Origin: a bacterium | GTDB lineage: Bacteria; Thermodesulfobiota; Thermodesulfobiia; Thermodesulfobiales; Thermodesulfobiaceae | Length of the DNA: 60,479 nt | Direction: 5' to 3' | Assembly (NCBI GenBank): GCA_021783475.1 | Contig: JAJXTU010000002.1 | Coordinates: 1 to 60,479 of the forward strand | In this document: piece after piece, positions 19,001 through 27,121 of the stretch | Layout: each line of letters begins with the position of its first letter | Numbering within the stretch: the first letter of the stretch is position 1 | Notes under the pieces: model-generated | Database searches by the model: none | Seen by the model: the letters and a program-made list of their open reading frames with translations, nothing else | Told to the model about the DNA's origin: nothing | Made by a program: the position numbers and the translations under genes

Positions 19001-19122
19001 TTGAAGAATTTTAAGTAAATTGGACATATTATAAAGCGATTTTTTCTAAAACATTCCTGTAATACTTCCCGAATCAAATTAATATTATCCTGAATATGCC
19101 CCCGAATGTAACTTTGACCCAT
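16027..19122 (-). CDS. Autotransporter (type Va-like) with repetitive passenger and C-terminal beta-barrel
   Basis: Repeated GTYNLSGG.L / GTFNQTGGxN modules; C-terminal barrel ending VDAKLSFKF; signal-like VKILFFSLSFLAVAQLWGQIPVRAAN. Start uncertain: the first ~35 codons lie in a duplicated 90-bp element. Confidence 0.88.
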   Translation of the reverse strand: MGQSYIRGHIQDNINLIREVLQECFRKNRFIICPIYLKFFKNKGWKEANSVQFGRSVKILFFSLSFLAVAQLWGQIPVRAANLTVDTSVGNSPYSITGNTSYNNESVGLSLNGGIMNQAGYLNTVYNALNVGAQYNALGTYNLSGTGNLQALGTSAGFSWEYIGVSGGTGTFKQTGGTNTITGGTMFVGSDVFVSGKTSTGTYNLSGGTIIVTRLLEASGAELIGDSSGIGTFNQTGGQNLDNNGVFIGSDAAWRYSNKLATGSIGIYNLSGGILNTGGNAVAGLSGDGGEVVGDAGGTGTFNQTGGQNIATDGGLAVGSDIYGAGVGGIGTFNLSGGSLIASGLVGSANGGIVNSTGGEVIGTCQGFGTFNQTGGTNTVLVGLFVGSQVTYPLAPTKNISPGTGIYNLSGGTLTASGNGALGSSGYIPGEDIGDAGSTGTFNQTGGINIVTNGLVLGTDLFDSINAGAGKGTYNLSGGTLQSDFEWVGGASAGTFTQTGGINIVTGNNAQYGIEMNGGTYHLNGGTLSTNSIDGNLDNEGGVFMPSKAGSIFTGNYTQGKNSALQIGIASPSNYNWLEMSNTGTVTFNGGTIEPVLQGGFVPTPGQTFDIIKDAQNITGIPTVANFTATLVGTAGNIADPGISISVSRNYTNSVLTLTQNQLQVGNMLNDISATTTGDIGTVLHTIDSIPTSQANSVANAYQQISPDMAASLANLGFAASNFFQQDIIDRITSNRYARLAGENTGSYGPNETKKLNCWNFYADPQVFWGSQDSTANETGYNFSIVGLTVGADYKVRKDLLVGIASGYAHTYAGFNDNMGNVQNQTVPIILYASYFPGKFYAFGSAGYVVNSFDTNRQISFINRTASGSTTGNMLNSYGEAGYDLRVGNVVITPMASLSYSSIKINGLGETGANSLDLQVGSQHAESLQFSPGVRLASTVKYGKSLVKFQLYANYAHEFANDSRNINASLAQVGIPFNFQSQQLGRDFGIIGANINVYSGKNFSVHLDSNTEIGRDNYSASMVDAKLSFKF
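19016..19105. repeat. 90-bp direct repeat copy A, at the 5' end of the autotransporter ORF
   Basis: taaattggacatattataaagcgattttttctaaaacatt...atcctgaatatgcccccga, matching copy B at 19158-19247 with few mismatches. Confidence 0.9.
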
Positions 19123-19157
19123 ATATTATTCCTCCCTGTTGTTTGAAAAACTGAAAT

Positions 19158-19247
19158 TAAATTGGACATATTATAAAGCGATTTTTTCTAAAAAAATCCT
19201 TTGGCAATTCCCGAATCAAATTAATATTATCCTGAATATGCCCCCGA
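19158..19247. repeat. 90-bp direct repeat copy B, upstream of the autotransporter
   Basis: taaattggacatattataaagcgattttttctaaaaaaat...atcctgaatatgcccccga. Confidence 0.9.
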
Positions 19248-19482
19248 TTTTAATGTTGTCTTATATGAGGAGCCTCCCTTAAATTGCCTCCCTGCGATAA
19301 AAGTACTATATTATATTTTTTTTGTCAAATTTAGTTTTAATATTGTATAAAAATTTAAATCATTGTTGAGCATTACTGGGATAGCGCATATCAAATATAT
19401 TTAATTCTGAGGACTACATCGCATTTTAAAGACCTCTCAGGAATTTTTGAAGAAATATAATTATAAATTTACCTAAAATAAA

Positions 19483-19511
19483 AAAGAGCTGGCTTAAAAG
19501 GCCAGCTCTTT
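19483..19511 (-). terminator. Terminator hairpin downstream of the MBL hydrolase gene
   Basis: AAAGAGCTGGC-ttaaaag-GCCAGCTCTTT. Confidence 0.75.
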
Positions 19512-19526
19512 AATGATTAGATTTGT

Positions 19527-20276
19527 CTAAATTGTATCTATTTTTGCAAATCTTGGCTCGTGCAGTGGAACTATGATGTCGGCCATCTCTTTAACTTTTA
19601 CTAAAATATCGTATGCTTCGTATGAATTTATCAGGGTTCCTGGAGGTATTACTTCCATTCCCATTCCTATTACATTTGGCGGTGGGTTAAAGTTCTCGTC
19701 TATTACGCAAAAGCCTGTTATTAACACTTTGCCTTTTTCAGTATTTACCAGTACAGACATACCGCCGGGTGAGTGTGCTGGCGTGAATATCATCTTTATG
19801 CCAGGTAGGATATCCGCATCGCCTTTCAGAGAGATGATCTGGTTGTTTTCCTCGGCGTCTAAGATAAAGTCTTCCATATATCTAAAGTCGAGCGGATGCG
19901 GGTCATGGATCTGTTTTAGCTCATTTTCATGAACGTAAAATGTTGCGTTCTTACACTTTGAATCATTTTCACAGTGGTCGTTATGTAGATGAGTATGAAT
20001 TACTATGTCTATATCTTCGGGGGTGAGATTATACTTTGAGAGTCCTTCTTCGAAGCTATATATTTTTGCCCCCAGGGCATCAACTCTATCTTTTGACTTT
20101 AGAGGCATAAACTCGCCTGTGTCAATGAGAATATTCTTGCTGCCACCTTCTAAATACCAGCTATAAATAGGCACTATAAAAGGTTTGCCATAGTTAAACT
20201 GATACGTCATCATACTCTTGTCAAAGCTTTTGCTCCCTAAAACTATTGGATGGATCTTATATGTAATTTCTTCCAA
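19527..20276 (-). CDS. MBL-fold metallohydrolase (N-acyl homoserine lactonase-like)
   Basis: HTHLHNDHCEND motif; TPAHSPGGMSV. Confidence 0.85.
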   Translation of the reverse strand: MEEITYKIHPIVLGSKSFDKSMMTYQFNYGKPFIVPIYSWYLEGGSKNILIDTGEFMPLKSKDRVDALGAKIYSFEEGLSKYNLTPEDIDIVIHTHLHNDHCENDSKCKNATFYVHENELKQIHDPHPLDFRYMEDFILDAEENNQIISLKGDADILPGIKMIFTPAHSPGGMSVLVNTEKGKVLITGFCVIDENFNPPPNVIGMGMEVIPPGTLINSYEAYDILVKVKEMADIIVPLHEPRFAKIDTI

Positions 20277-20498
20277 TCTAATTGCCTCCTAAATGTTGTT
20301 ATATATATTATTCTATCACAATATATGTATATAGTTATAATAATATTTCTTATAGAAATTTTAGCTTTCATGACTTTTTGTAGATTTTTACACACCAGAT
20401 ATAATTTCTGATTTATAATGTAATTTATCTGAACGCTTTTTTGAAGTGAGTTTTACTGAAATAGCACAAGAAGAATAAATTAAATAAGGAGGCTTGTT

Positions 20499-21149
20499 AT
20501 GAACATAGTAGCCGTGAATGGCAGTCCGAGAAAAGATTTTAATACAGGAACACTGTTAAAATGGGCCGTTGATGGGGCGCTTTCAATGGGTGCGAGTGCT
20601 GAGATAGTTCATCTTTATGACTTAAATTACAAGGGGTGCATAAGCTGCTTTAACTGTAAGCTTAAGAATGGCAAGAGCTATGGCAGGTGCTCAGTAAAAG
20701 ATGACTTAGAGCCTGTTTTAAGAAAAATTGAAGAGGCAGACGCTCTTATTTTAGGCTCTCCAATATATTTCTCCAATGTAACTGGTCAGATGAGATGCTT
20801 CATAGAAAGACTTGCGTTTCCATATTTGGTTTACGATGAGCAGTATTCTACCCTTTTTAAGAGAAAGATCCCTGTTGGATTTATTTATACTATGGGCGTG
20901 AACGAGAAGATGATGGAGGAGCTCTCATACAAGAAGATATTTGAAAGGACAGAATTTTCGCTTGCAAGAATATTTGGCTCTATAGAGACAATGTATGTCA
21001 CAGACACCTATCAGTTTAGCACTTATTCGAAATATGTGGCGCCAAAGTTTGACGTAGAATCAAAGGCGAAAAGGAGAGCAGAGGAATTTCCAAAAGACTG
21101 TCAAAAGGCTTATGAAATGGGTGAGAGGTTTGCTGAGTCGAAAAAATAA
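20499..21149 (+). CDS. NADPH-dependent FMN reductase / flavodoxin-like NAD(P)H oxidoreductase
   Basis: MNIVAVNGSPRKDFNTGTLLKW, ADALILGSPIYFSNVTGQMR; SD AAGGAGG. Confidence 0.88.
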   Translation: MNIVAVNGSPRKDFNTGTLLKWAVDGALSMGASAEIVHLYDLNYKGCISCFNCKLKNGKSYGRCSVKDDLEPVLRKIEEADALILGSPIYFSNVTGQMRCFIERLAFPYLVYDEQYSTLFKRKIPVGFIYTMGVNEKMMEELSYKKIFERTEFSLARIFGSIETMYVTDTYQFSTYSKYVAPKFDVESKAKRRAEEFPKDCQKAYEMGERFAESKK

Positions 21150-21152
21150 CTT

Positions 21153-22043
21153 TTAATTGGAGCTCTTGTTCATAAGCCAATATACTATGCCAAGTATCAA
21201 CACCAGAAATCCAAGCACGATTACTTCTGTAGAGTTGTGAGGTTCTAAGGAAAATATCAATATTTTTCTGAGCATAGCTGCCATTGCAAGGCTTATAAAT
21301 ATATTGAGGGCAAATTTTTTGCCTTTTAGCCTTTTTAGCTCTTCTTCTAAAAGCTCTCTAATAGTCCAGATTATAAGCATAGCTCCAAGTATATTTATTA
21401 CGCTGCTCTCAAACGATGAAGTGCTCCTTAAGAAGTTATAAATATCAGATAGAAACAGGACAAATATCATAAAGCTTGTGAATACAAGGGCCAATATCAG
21501 GGCAATGTCAAAGTAATAAGATATCTTTGAGCTGATCCTAACTATCTTGCTTTCTATGTTTGTTCGAGCAATATAAATCTTATTTTCGTCTACATAAGAG
21601 CTGGTTAGTATGTCAAGATTTATGTCTAAGATCTTGTCGACTGACTCTCTACAGTTTATTCTTTCTTCCTCGCTTGGACAGGACAAAAGAATTGTCTGAT
21701 GAATGTAATTTCTTACAAAGCTCATTGTTGCGCTAACGTAGTGTGTAGGCAGGCCCATATCGGCATGAACGTGTCCAATCTTTTGAGTTCTTATAATATA
21801 GCTTTCGTCGTATTTTCCACAGAATAGTTCCAAAAACCAGGCTTTGAACTTTTCTCTGTGTCTTTTTCTGACTTCAGTATTGCCGAGAAATTTGTTATAA
21901 TCTGGAAACGTGCTCAAAAAGCTATAAAGGGCATCTAAAAAGTTGTCAGCGTTTTGTCTCGCAGCAGGGCACAGGGATTCAAGGTTGTCCTTATCTATTT
22001 CTTTGAAATTATAAATTTTTTTTATGCTTTCAGAGCTTTCCAA
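21153..22043 (-). CDS. Protoglobin-like sensor domain with PsiE-like C-terminal membrane domain
   Basis: N-terminal RTQKIGHVHADMGLPTHYVSATMSFVRNYI (protoglobin-like proximal His region); C-terminal four TM segments including ILGAMLIIWTIRELLEEELKRLKGKKFALNIFISLAMAAMLRKILI. Confidence 0.7.
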   Translation of the reverse strand: MESSESIKKIYNFKEIDKDNLESLCPAARQNADNFLDALYSFLSTFPDYNKFLGNTEVRKRHREKFKAWFLELFCGKYDESYIIRTQKIGHVHADMGLPTHYVSATMSFVRNYIHQTILLSCPSEEERINCRESVDKILDINLDILTSSYVDENKIYIARTNIESKIVRISSKISYYFDIALILALVFTSFMIFVLFLSDIYNFLRSTSSFESSVINILGAMLIIWTIRELLEEELKRLKGKKFALNIFISLAMAAMLRKILIFSLEPHNSTEVIVLGFLVLILGIVYWLMNKSSN

Positions 22044-22156
22044 GTGTTTCCCCCTTTTTCAAAAATTAATTTAATTTTAACATAAAAAAATATTTGTTTG
22101 TGTAAGATTTGCTGATAAGCTTTATAGGGTTTTCGAAGAGATTCCAAGGAGGTACT

Positions 22157-23101
22157 ATGTTTGATATAGAGAACTTTGATCCAGAAAATAGATTAAACGA
22201 ATCGGCTATATATGGTCTTTTAAATCTTGATGCCCATCGTTTGCTTATGATTGCCAGGAAGATAAAGGATAAGTATTCTTCATCTTTTGAGGTCTGTTCG
22301 ATTATCAGCTATAAGACGGGCAGTTGTACTGAAAATTGCTCTTTTTGCGCTCAATCCTCTCATTTCAATACAGGAGTGAACTTTAGAAAAGTTAGCACTG
22401 AAGATGTGATTTCAAAGGCAAGATTGATGAAAAATTATGGATCTAAGAGGTTTTCTTTGGTATCAAGTGGCAGAGGCCCTACAAGTGCTGAAATGGATGA
22501 AATATTGCCAGTTTTTGAGAAACTTAAAGATGAAGTGGATATTGGGCTCTGCGCGTCTTTGGGGATAATTAGCGAAAGAGATCTGATTAGATTAAAGGAT
22601 GTCGGAGTTTCTACATATCACCACAATCTCGAGACTTCAAGAAGTTTTTTTGAGAATATATGCAGCACTCATTCGTATGATGAGAGAATTGAGACTATCG
22701 AGGCTGTTAAGAGAGTAGGCCTCACCCCTTGTGTCGGTGGGATCATAGGCTTGGGAGAGACCTTTGAGCAAAGGGTAGAATTTGCAATTACTCTTAAGAA
22801 CCTTGGTATAAAATCTGTGCCATTTAACGTTCTGATACCTATTAAGGGCACTCCGCTTGGAGGCATTAAAGTTCTTGAGAAATCAGATGTGTTGAAAACA
22901 CTGGCAATATTTAGGATTGTTTTGCCCTTTGCTACCATCAGGCTTTGTGCTGGGCGAGAAAGTATTCTTGGAAAATATCAAAAGTTAGCGCTAAATTCCG
23001 CCGCCAATGCATTAATGATAGGGGGATATCTTACCAGACCAGGAGAAGAGATAGAAAGAGACCTTGAGCTAATAAGAGATTTAGAGCTAATTAAAGTTTA
23101 A
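22157..23101 (+). CDS. bioB: Biotin synthase
   Basis: Radical SAM motif CTENCSFCAQSSHF; GLCASLG; SD GGAGG before ATG 22157. Confidence 0.95.
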   Translation: MFDIENFDPENRLNESAIYGLLNLDAHRLLMIARKIKDKYSSSFEVCSIISYKTGSCTENCSFCAQSSHFNTGVNFRKVSTEDVISKARLMKNYGSKRFSLVSSGRGPTSAEMDEILPVFEKLKDEVDIGLCASLGIISERDLIRLKDVGVSTYHHNLETSRSFFENICSTHSYDERIETIEAVKRVGLTPCVGGIIGLGETFEQRVEFAITLKNLGIKSVPFNVLIPIKGTPLGGIKVLEKSDVLKTLAIFRIVLPFATIRLCAGRESILGKYQKLALNSAANALMIGGYLTRPGEEIERDLELIRDLELIKV

Positions 23102-23149
23102 AGGAATGTAATTTGCCCAGAGAACATATCTGCCATCTGGGCAATAAAA

Positions 23150-24403
23150 TTATGATGGGAGTAAATTTGGGAAGATAGAAGTGATTACCATAAGCAAGGT
23201 TAAGACTATTAAGATGATAGTTGTGAGCCATGCGATTATGTTAAATGTCCTTGAATTTGTATATTCGCCCATTATATCTTTGTTATTTATGATCTTTAGC
23301 ATATATAGAAGCACAAATGGCAGTATTACACCGTTTATAACCTGGGACCAAAACATTATAGGTATTAAGGGTGCGTGTGGTATCAATATTGCAATTGCGC
23401 CAACCAGGATTAAAAAAGTTGTTAAAGCATAGAAAACTGGCGCCTCTTTCCAGGTAAAATCGAGTCCTGCGTTAAAACCAATAGCCTCACACACATAATA
23501 AGCGGTGGCAAGGGGGAGTATACAAGCAGAAAAAATAGACGCGTTGAAAAGTCCTATTGCAAATAGTGTGGACGCAAAATTTCCCGCAAAAGGTGCCAGA
23601 GAGAGAGCTGCATCCTTTGCATCAACTATATTTACCTTGTGCACAAAAAGAGTTGCCGCACAGCTAACAACAATGAAAAGGGCTATCACGTTTGTCATTA
23701 TGTTTCCTGTTATTACGTCTAACCTTATATACTTGTACTCTTTTTCTGTTAGGCCCTTCTCTACAGTAGCAGATTGAATATAGAATTGCATCCAGGGGGT
23801 AATGGTAGTTCCTATAAAACCTATAAGTATAGATAAGAACGAGGCACTAAATTCGATATGAGGTGTAACCATATTTCTTGCAACCTCTCCCCAAGGTGGG
23901 TTTGCCATAAAGGCAGATGGTATATAACAAAGATATATAAGACATGCAAATAAAAATATTCTCTCTACAAATCTATACGAGCCTTTTAAAACCGTCCACC
24001 ATATAAATATTGCGCAAATAGGAATTGAAATGTATTTGCTTATATTAAAGATTTCCATACTTGCAGCAATGCCTGCAAATTCAGATATAGTATTTCCAAA
24101 GTCGGCTATTAATATCCCTATGAGTATCAAGAAGGTCATTTTCACGCCAAAGTTTTCGCGAATCAGGTCCGCTAATCCCTTTCGAGTTACTGCACCCATT
24201 CTTGCAGCCATTTCTTGAACGACGATAAGCGCGATTGTCATAGGGATTAATACCCAGAGAAGCTTATAACCTGTTGTAGCACCAGCTATAGAATAGGTAG
24301 CTATTCCACCGGCGTCGTTGTCTACATTTGCTGTAATTATCCCAGGACCCATTATGGCTAAAAATAGCAGAATTCTTTTAAATATAGAGAGTTTGTTTTC
24401 CAT
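23150..24403 (-). CDS. Divergent NRAMP-family metal transporter
   Basis: GPGIITANVDNDAGGIATYSIAG (position of canonical DPGN), GTTITPWMQFYIQSA (position of canonical MPHN), multiple TM segments. Confidence 0.85.
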   Translation of the reverse strand: MENKLSIFKRILLFLAIMGPGIITANVDNDAGGIATYSIAGATTGYKLLWVLIPMTIALIVVQEMAARMGAVTRKGLADLIRENFGVKMTFLILIGILIADFGNTISEFAGIAASMEIFNISKYISIPICAIFIWWTVLKGSYRFVERIFLFACLIYLCYIPSAFMANPPWGEVARNMVTPHIEFSASFLSILIGFIGTTITPWMQFYIQSATVEKGLTEKEYKYIRLDVITGNIMTNVIALFIVVSCAATLFVHKVNIVDAKDAALSLAPFAGNFASTLFAIGLFNASIFSACILPLATAYYVCEAIGFNAGLDFTWKEAPVFYALTTFLILVGAIAILIPHAPLIPIMFWSQVINGVILPFVLLYMLKIINNKDIMGEYTNSRTFNIIAWLTTIILIVLTLLMVITSIFPNLLPS

Positions 24404-24404
24404 C

Positions 24405-25739
24405 TTATTCTCCTCCTTCTCGCAAAAACTTTTTCAGTGAGTCAAATCTTGAGAAGGTGTCAGCATCGCTTCTATCGGGCATAAGAAGTCTCAGCACATC
24501 ATCTACCGTAATCATTCCGAGAAGTTTATTTTCGTTATCTACTACGGGCATTGTAAAGAGATTGTATTTAGCGAATATTTCAAGAGCTTTGTCGTGATGA
24601 TCGAAATGATTAAGACTTATAATGTTTTTTTGCATAACATCTTTTATTTTTTCGTCTGGCCTGGATATCAATATCTCCCTTAAAGACACTACCCCTATGA
24701 GTCTTTCCTCGCTGTCAACTACGTATGAAACATAGATGGTCTCTACCTCTTCTGCTATTTTTTTAATTTTGTTTAGTGCCTCTTCTGAAGTCTCATCTCC
24801 AGTAAGGGTTATGTAGTCTTTTGTCATCAACGATCCTACGTCTTCGTCTTCATAGTTCATCAGTTCTATTACTTCATTTGCTTCCTCTGGATCCATGTGC
24901 TCGAGTATTTCTTGGGATTTTTCTTCATCTAACTCGCTCAAAATGTCTGCTGCGTCATCAGATGGCATTTCTTCCAAAATATCTGCAGCCCTCTCTGCGT
25001 CAAGAGAATCAATGACGTTTACCTGAGTTTCAATATCAGCCTCTGCCAATACCTCTGCAGCGCTTTCTATGTCAAGACTTTCTATTATTTTGTCCCTATC
25101 TGTCTGGCTAAGGTCTTCAATAATATCGGCAATATCAGCAGGATGAAGGTCTTTTAGCCCTTTGTATTCAGTAGATAGCTGCAGGCTCGATGTTCTTTTG
25201 CTGATTGGAGCAAGATAGCTCCAGCTAATCAGTTGAGGCCTGACCTTATTTTCTAAAAAATTTATACCCAGTCTTCTTAAAATCCCTGAAAAACCTATAT
25301 CGATCGCAAGGAGTATCAATTTTTTTTCTAGTCCCTTAACAAAAAAAGAAACTTTTATGTCATTTACTCTGACTATTTTCTTTCCTTTAAGGTTTATGAG
25401 CTGTTTGTCAAGTATCCACTTTACTATGTAGATATCTTCATCTCTTGCCACGATATCTGCAGCCTTTTCAAGGGTAGTATCAAGAATTATTGAATCTTTA
25501 GTCCACTCTTTTATGTGGTTTATGTTTATTAGTTTATTAGAGCCTTTTAAAAACTTGATGCCTCTTCCAATCGGGATATTTTTGTCCCAACAAATAGCTA
25601 TATCTCTGAGATTGGCAACTTTCTTTTTATCTTTATCAAATATTGCTTGATTGATCTGTGTACTTAGATAAAATTCTGAAATAAGTTTCACATAAGACAC
25701 AATATACCTCCTTACATTTTGGTGATTTGCAAAATTCAA
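24405..25739 (-). CDS. PRC-barrel-like/MgtE_N/CBS protein without a transport domain
   Basis: LHPADIADIIEDLSQTDRDKIIESLDIESAAEVLAE... MgtE_N repeats, tandem CBS (MTKDYITLTGDETSEEAL; MQKNIISLNHFDHHDKAL). Likely true start GTG at 25700 (AAGGAGGTATATT-GTG). Confidence 0.85.
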   Translation of the reverse strand: MNFANHQNVRRYIVSYVKLISEFYLSTQINQAIFDKDKKKVANLRDIAICWDKNIPIGRGIKFLKGSNKLININHIKEWTKDSIILDTTLEKAADIVARDEDIYIVKWILDKQLINLKGKKIVRVNDIKVSFFVKGLEKKLILLAIDIGFSGILRRLGINFLENKVRPQLISWSYLAPISKRTSSLQLSTEYKGLKDLHPADIADIIEDLSQTDRDKIIESLDIESAAEVLAEADIETQVNVIDSLDAERAADILEEMPSDDAADILSELDEEKSQEILEHMDPEEANEVIELMNYEDEDVGSLMTKDYITLTGDETSEEALNKIKKIAEEVETIYVSYVVDSEERLIGVVSLREILISRPDEKIKDVMQKNIISLNHFDHHDKALEIFAKYNLFTMPVVDNENKLLGMITVDDVLRLLMPDRSDADTFSRFDSLKKFLREGGE

Positions 25740-25782
25740 ATTCTAAGAATTTTAAACAGCATAAATCTGGTATATCATCCAT
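25636..25782 (-). CDS. Small cysteine-rich ORF (48 aa), overlapping the MgtE_N/CBS gene
   Basis: GGAGGTGatttgcATG; MDDIPDLCCLKFLEFEFCKSPKCKEVYCVLCETYFRILSKYTDQSSNI*. Confidence 0.5.
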   Translation of the reverse strand: MDDIPDLCCLKFLEFEFCKSPKCKEVYCVLCETYFRILSKYTDQSSNI

Positions 25783-25951
25783 GCAAATCACCTCCGTAAG
25801 AAAATATATTCAATTTGAAAGTTTAACAGATTTAAATTGCTATGTAAACATTGTAAAGTCTATTCTAAATTCTGAGAATTTATAATATAATAATATAAAT
25901 ATTTGGAATTTTTTTTCTTAAAATCTATGAATATTATGTTAGGAGGATAGC

Positions 25952-26281
25952 ATGAAGAAGGTTTTGGCATACCAAATGATATCTGAAGTTTTTAAGACTT
26001 TGGCTCACCCCCTCAGAATTCAGATATTGTTAACGTTAAGTGAACAGGAAAGGTGCGTATGCGAGCTCTTAAGAGAGATAGGTGTAGAGCAGTCAAATCT
26101 GTCCCAGCACCTTAGGATTCTTAAAAAGCAAGGCATTATAGATTCCAGAAAAGATGGCCAAAAAGTTTTTTATAAAATATTATTGCCGTCAGTTATGGAT
26201 CTTGTCATAGATGCAAAGAAGACTTTGAACGATCAGGCAAAAGGGCACGAAGAATTGTATAAAAATTTAAGAAGTATTTAA
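25952..26281 (+). CDS. ArsR-family transcriptional regulator
   Basis: FKTLAHPLRIQILLTLSEQERCVCELLREIGVEQSNLSQHLRILKKQGIIDSRKDGQKVFYKI; SD AGGAGG. Confidence 0.93.
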   Translation: MKKVLAYQMISEVFKTLAHPLRIQILLTLSEQERCVCELLREIGVEQSNLSQHLRILKKQGIIDSRKDGQKVFYKILLPSVMDLVIDAKKTLNDQAKGHEELYKNLRSI

Positions 26282-26341
26282 TCGTTTTGCAATTTTGATA
26301 TGTTAGAATTATTATAATTATCAAATATGTGGAGGTAGGTT

Positions 26342-26461
26342 ATGGAATGGTTTAGGTCTCTTTTTTGCACTACTTGAGCCACATCTACCTTTCAGATGGC
26401 ATGGATTGCTATCACTTGCTTGTTTAGTATGAAATTATGGATTAGAGGGCGCAAAAAATAA
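26342..26461 (+). other. Short ORF with in-frame TGA (possible CxxU selenoprotein or pseudogene)
   Basis: TGGAGGTAGGTT-ATG; MEWFRSLFCTT[TGA]ATSTFQMAWIAITCLFSMKLWIRGRKK*, ending inside a terminator hairpin. Confidence 0.3.
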
Positions 26462-26476
26462 TTTGTGCCCTCTTAC
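26443..26476 (+). terminator. Terminator hairpin after the ArsR transcription unit
   Basis: GAGGGCGCAAA-aaataa-TTTGTGCCCTC (one G-U pair). Confidence 0.6.
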
Positions 26477-26490
26477 TGTGTTGACACATA

Positions 26491-27057
26491 TTAAATTTCT
26501 ATTTTTGCTCCGAGCAGTTTGACGAATTCTCTAAGCCAAAGCGGGTGGTTTGGCCACGCTTGAGCTGTTACAAGATTTTTATCTACCACTACGTCTTGAT
26601 CAACCCAATTGGCACCTGCAATCATACATTCAGTAGCACATGCTGGATAGCTTGTGATCTTTCTGCCAGCCAATACACCGCAAGCGGCTAATAGTTGGGA
26701 ACCGTGGCAGATAGATGCAACTGGTTTGTCCAAGCTAAAGAATTTTTTTGTAACCTCTACAACTTCGCTGTACCTTCTGATGTACTCAGGGGCCCTTCCT
26801 CCAGGTATTACCAATCCTAAATAATCTTCTACCTTGACATCCTTTGTGGCTATGTCCACTGGTATCCTGTGGCCTGTTAACTCAATGTAGGTATCAAGGT
26901 TTGTAAAGTCGTGCACTACAAGCTGGAGCGTGTCGCCTGCCTTTTTGTTTGGGGCGCTAATCTCTACGTCATAGCCCAAAAGCATCAAGGCCTGTTGTGG
27001 GACTTTTACTTCATAATCTTCTGCACAATCGCCTGTTAAAATTAAAATTTTTGGCAT
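26491..27057 (-). CDS. DJ-1/PfpI family protein
   Basis: GLVIPGGRAPEYIRRYSEVVEV; ICHGSQLLAACGVLAGRKITSYPA. Confidence 0.93.
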   Translation of the reverse strand: MPKILILTGDCAEDYEVKVPQQALMLLGYDVEISAPNKKAGDTLQLVVHDFTNLDTYIELTGHRIPVDIATKDVKVEDYLGLVIPGGRAPEYIRRYSEVVEVTKKFFSLDKPVASICHGSQLLAACGVLAGRKITSYPACATECMIAGANWVDQDVVVDKNLVTAQAWPNHPLWLREFVKLLGAKIEI

Positions 27058-27121
27058 AAAATACCTCCTTAAGACTATATTAGTAATTGTTTATATTTTA
27101 ACACGTTAGGCTTATTAAAGC

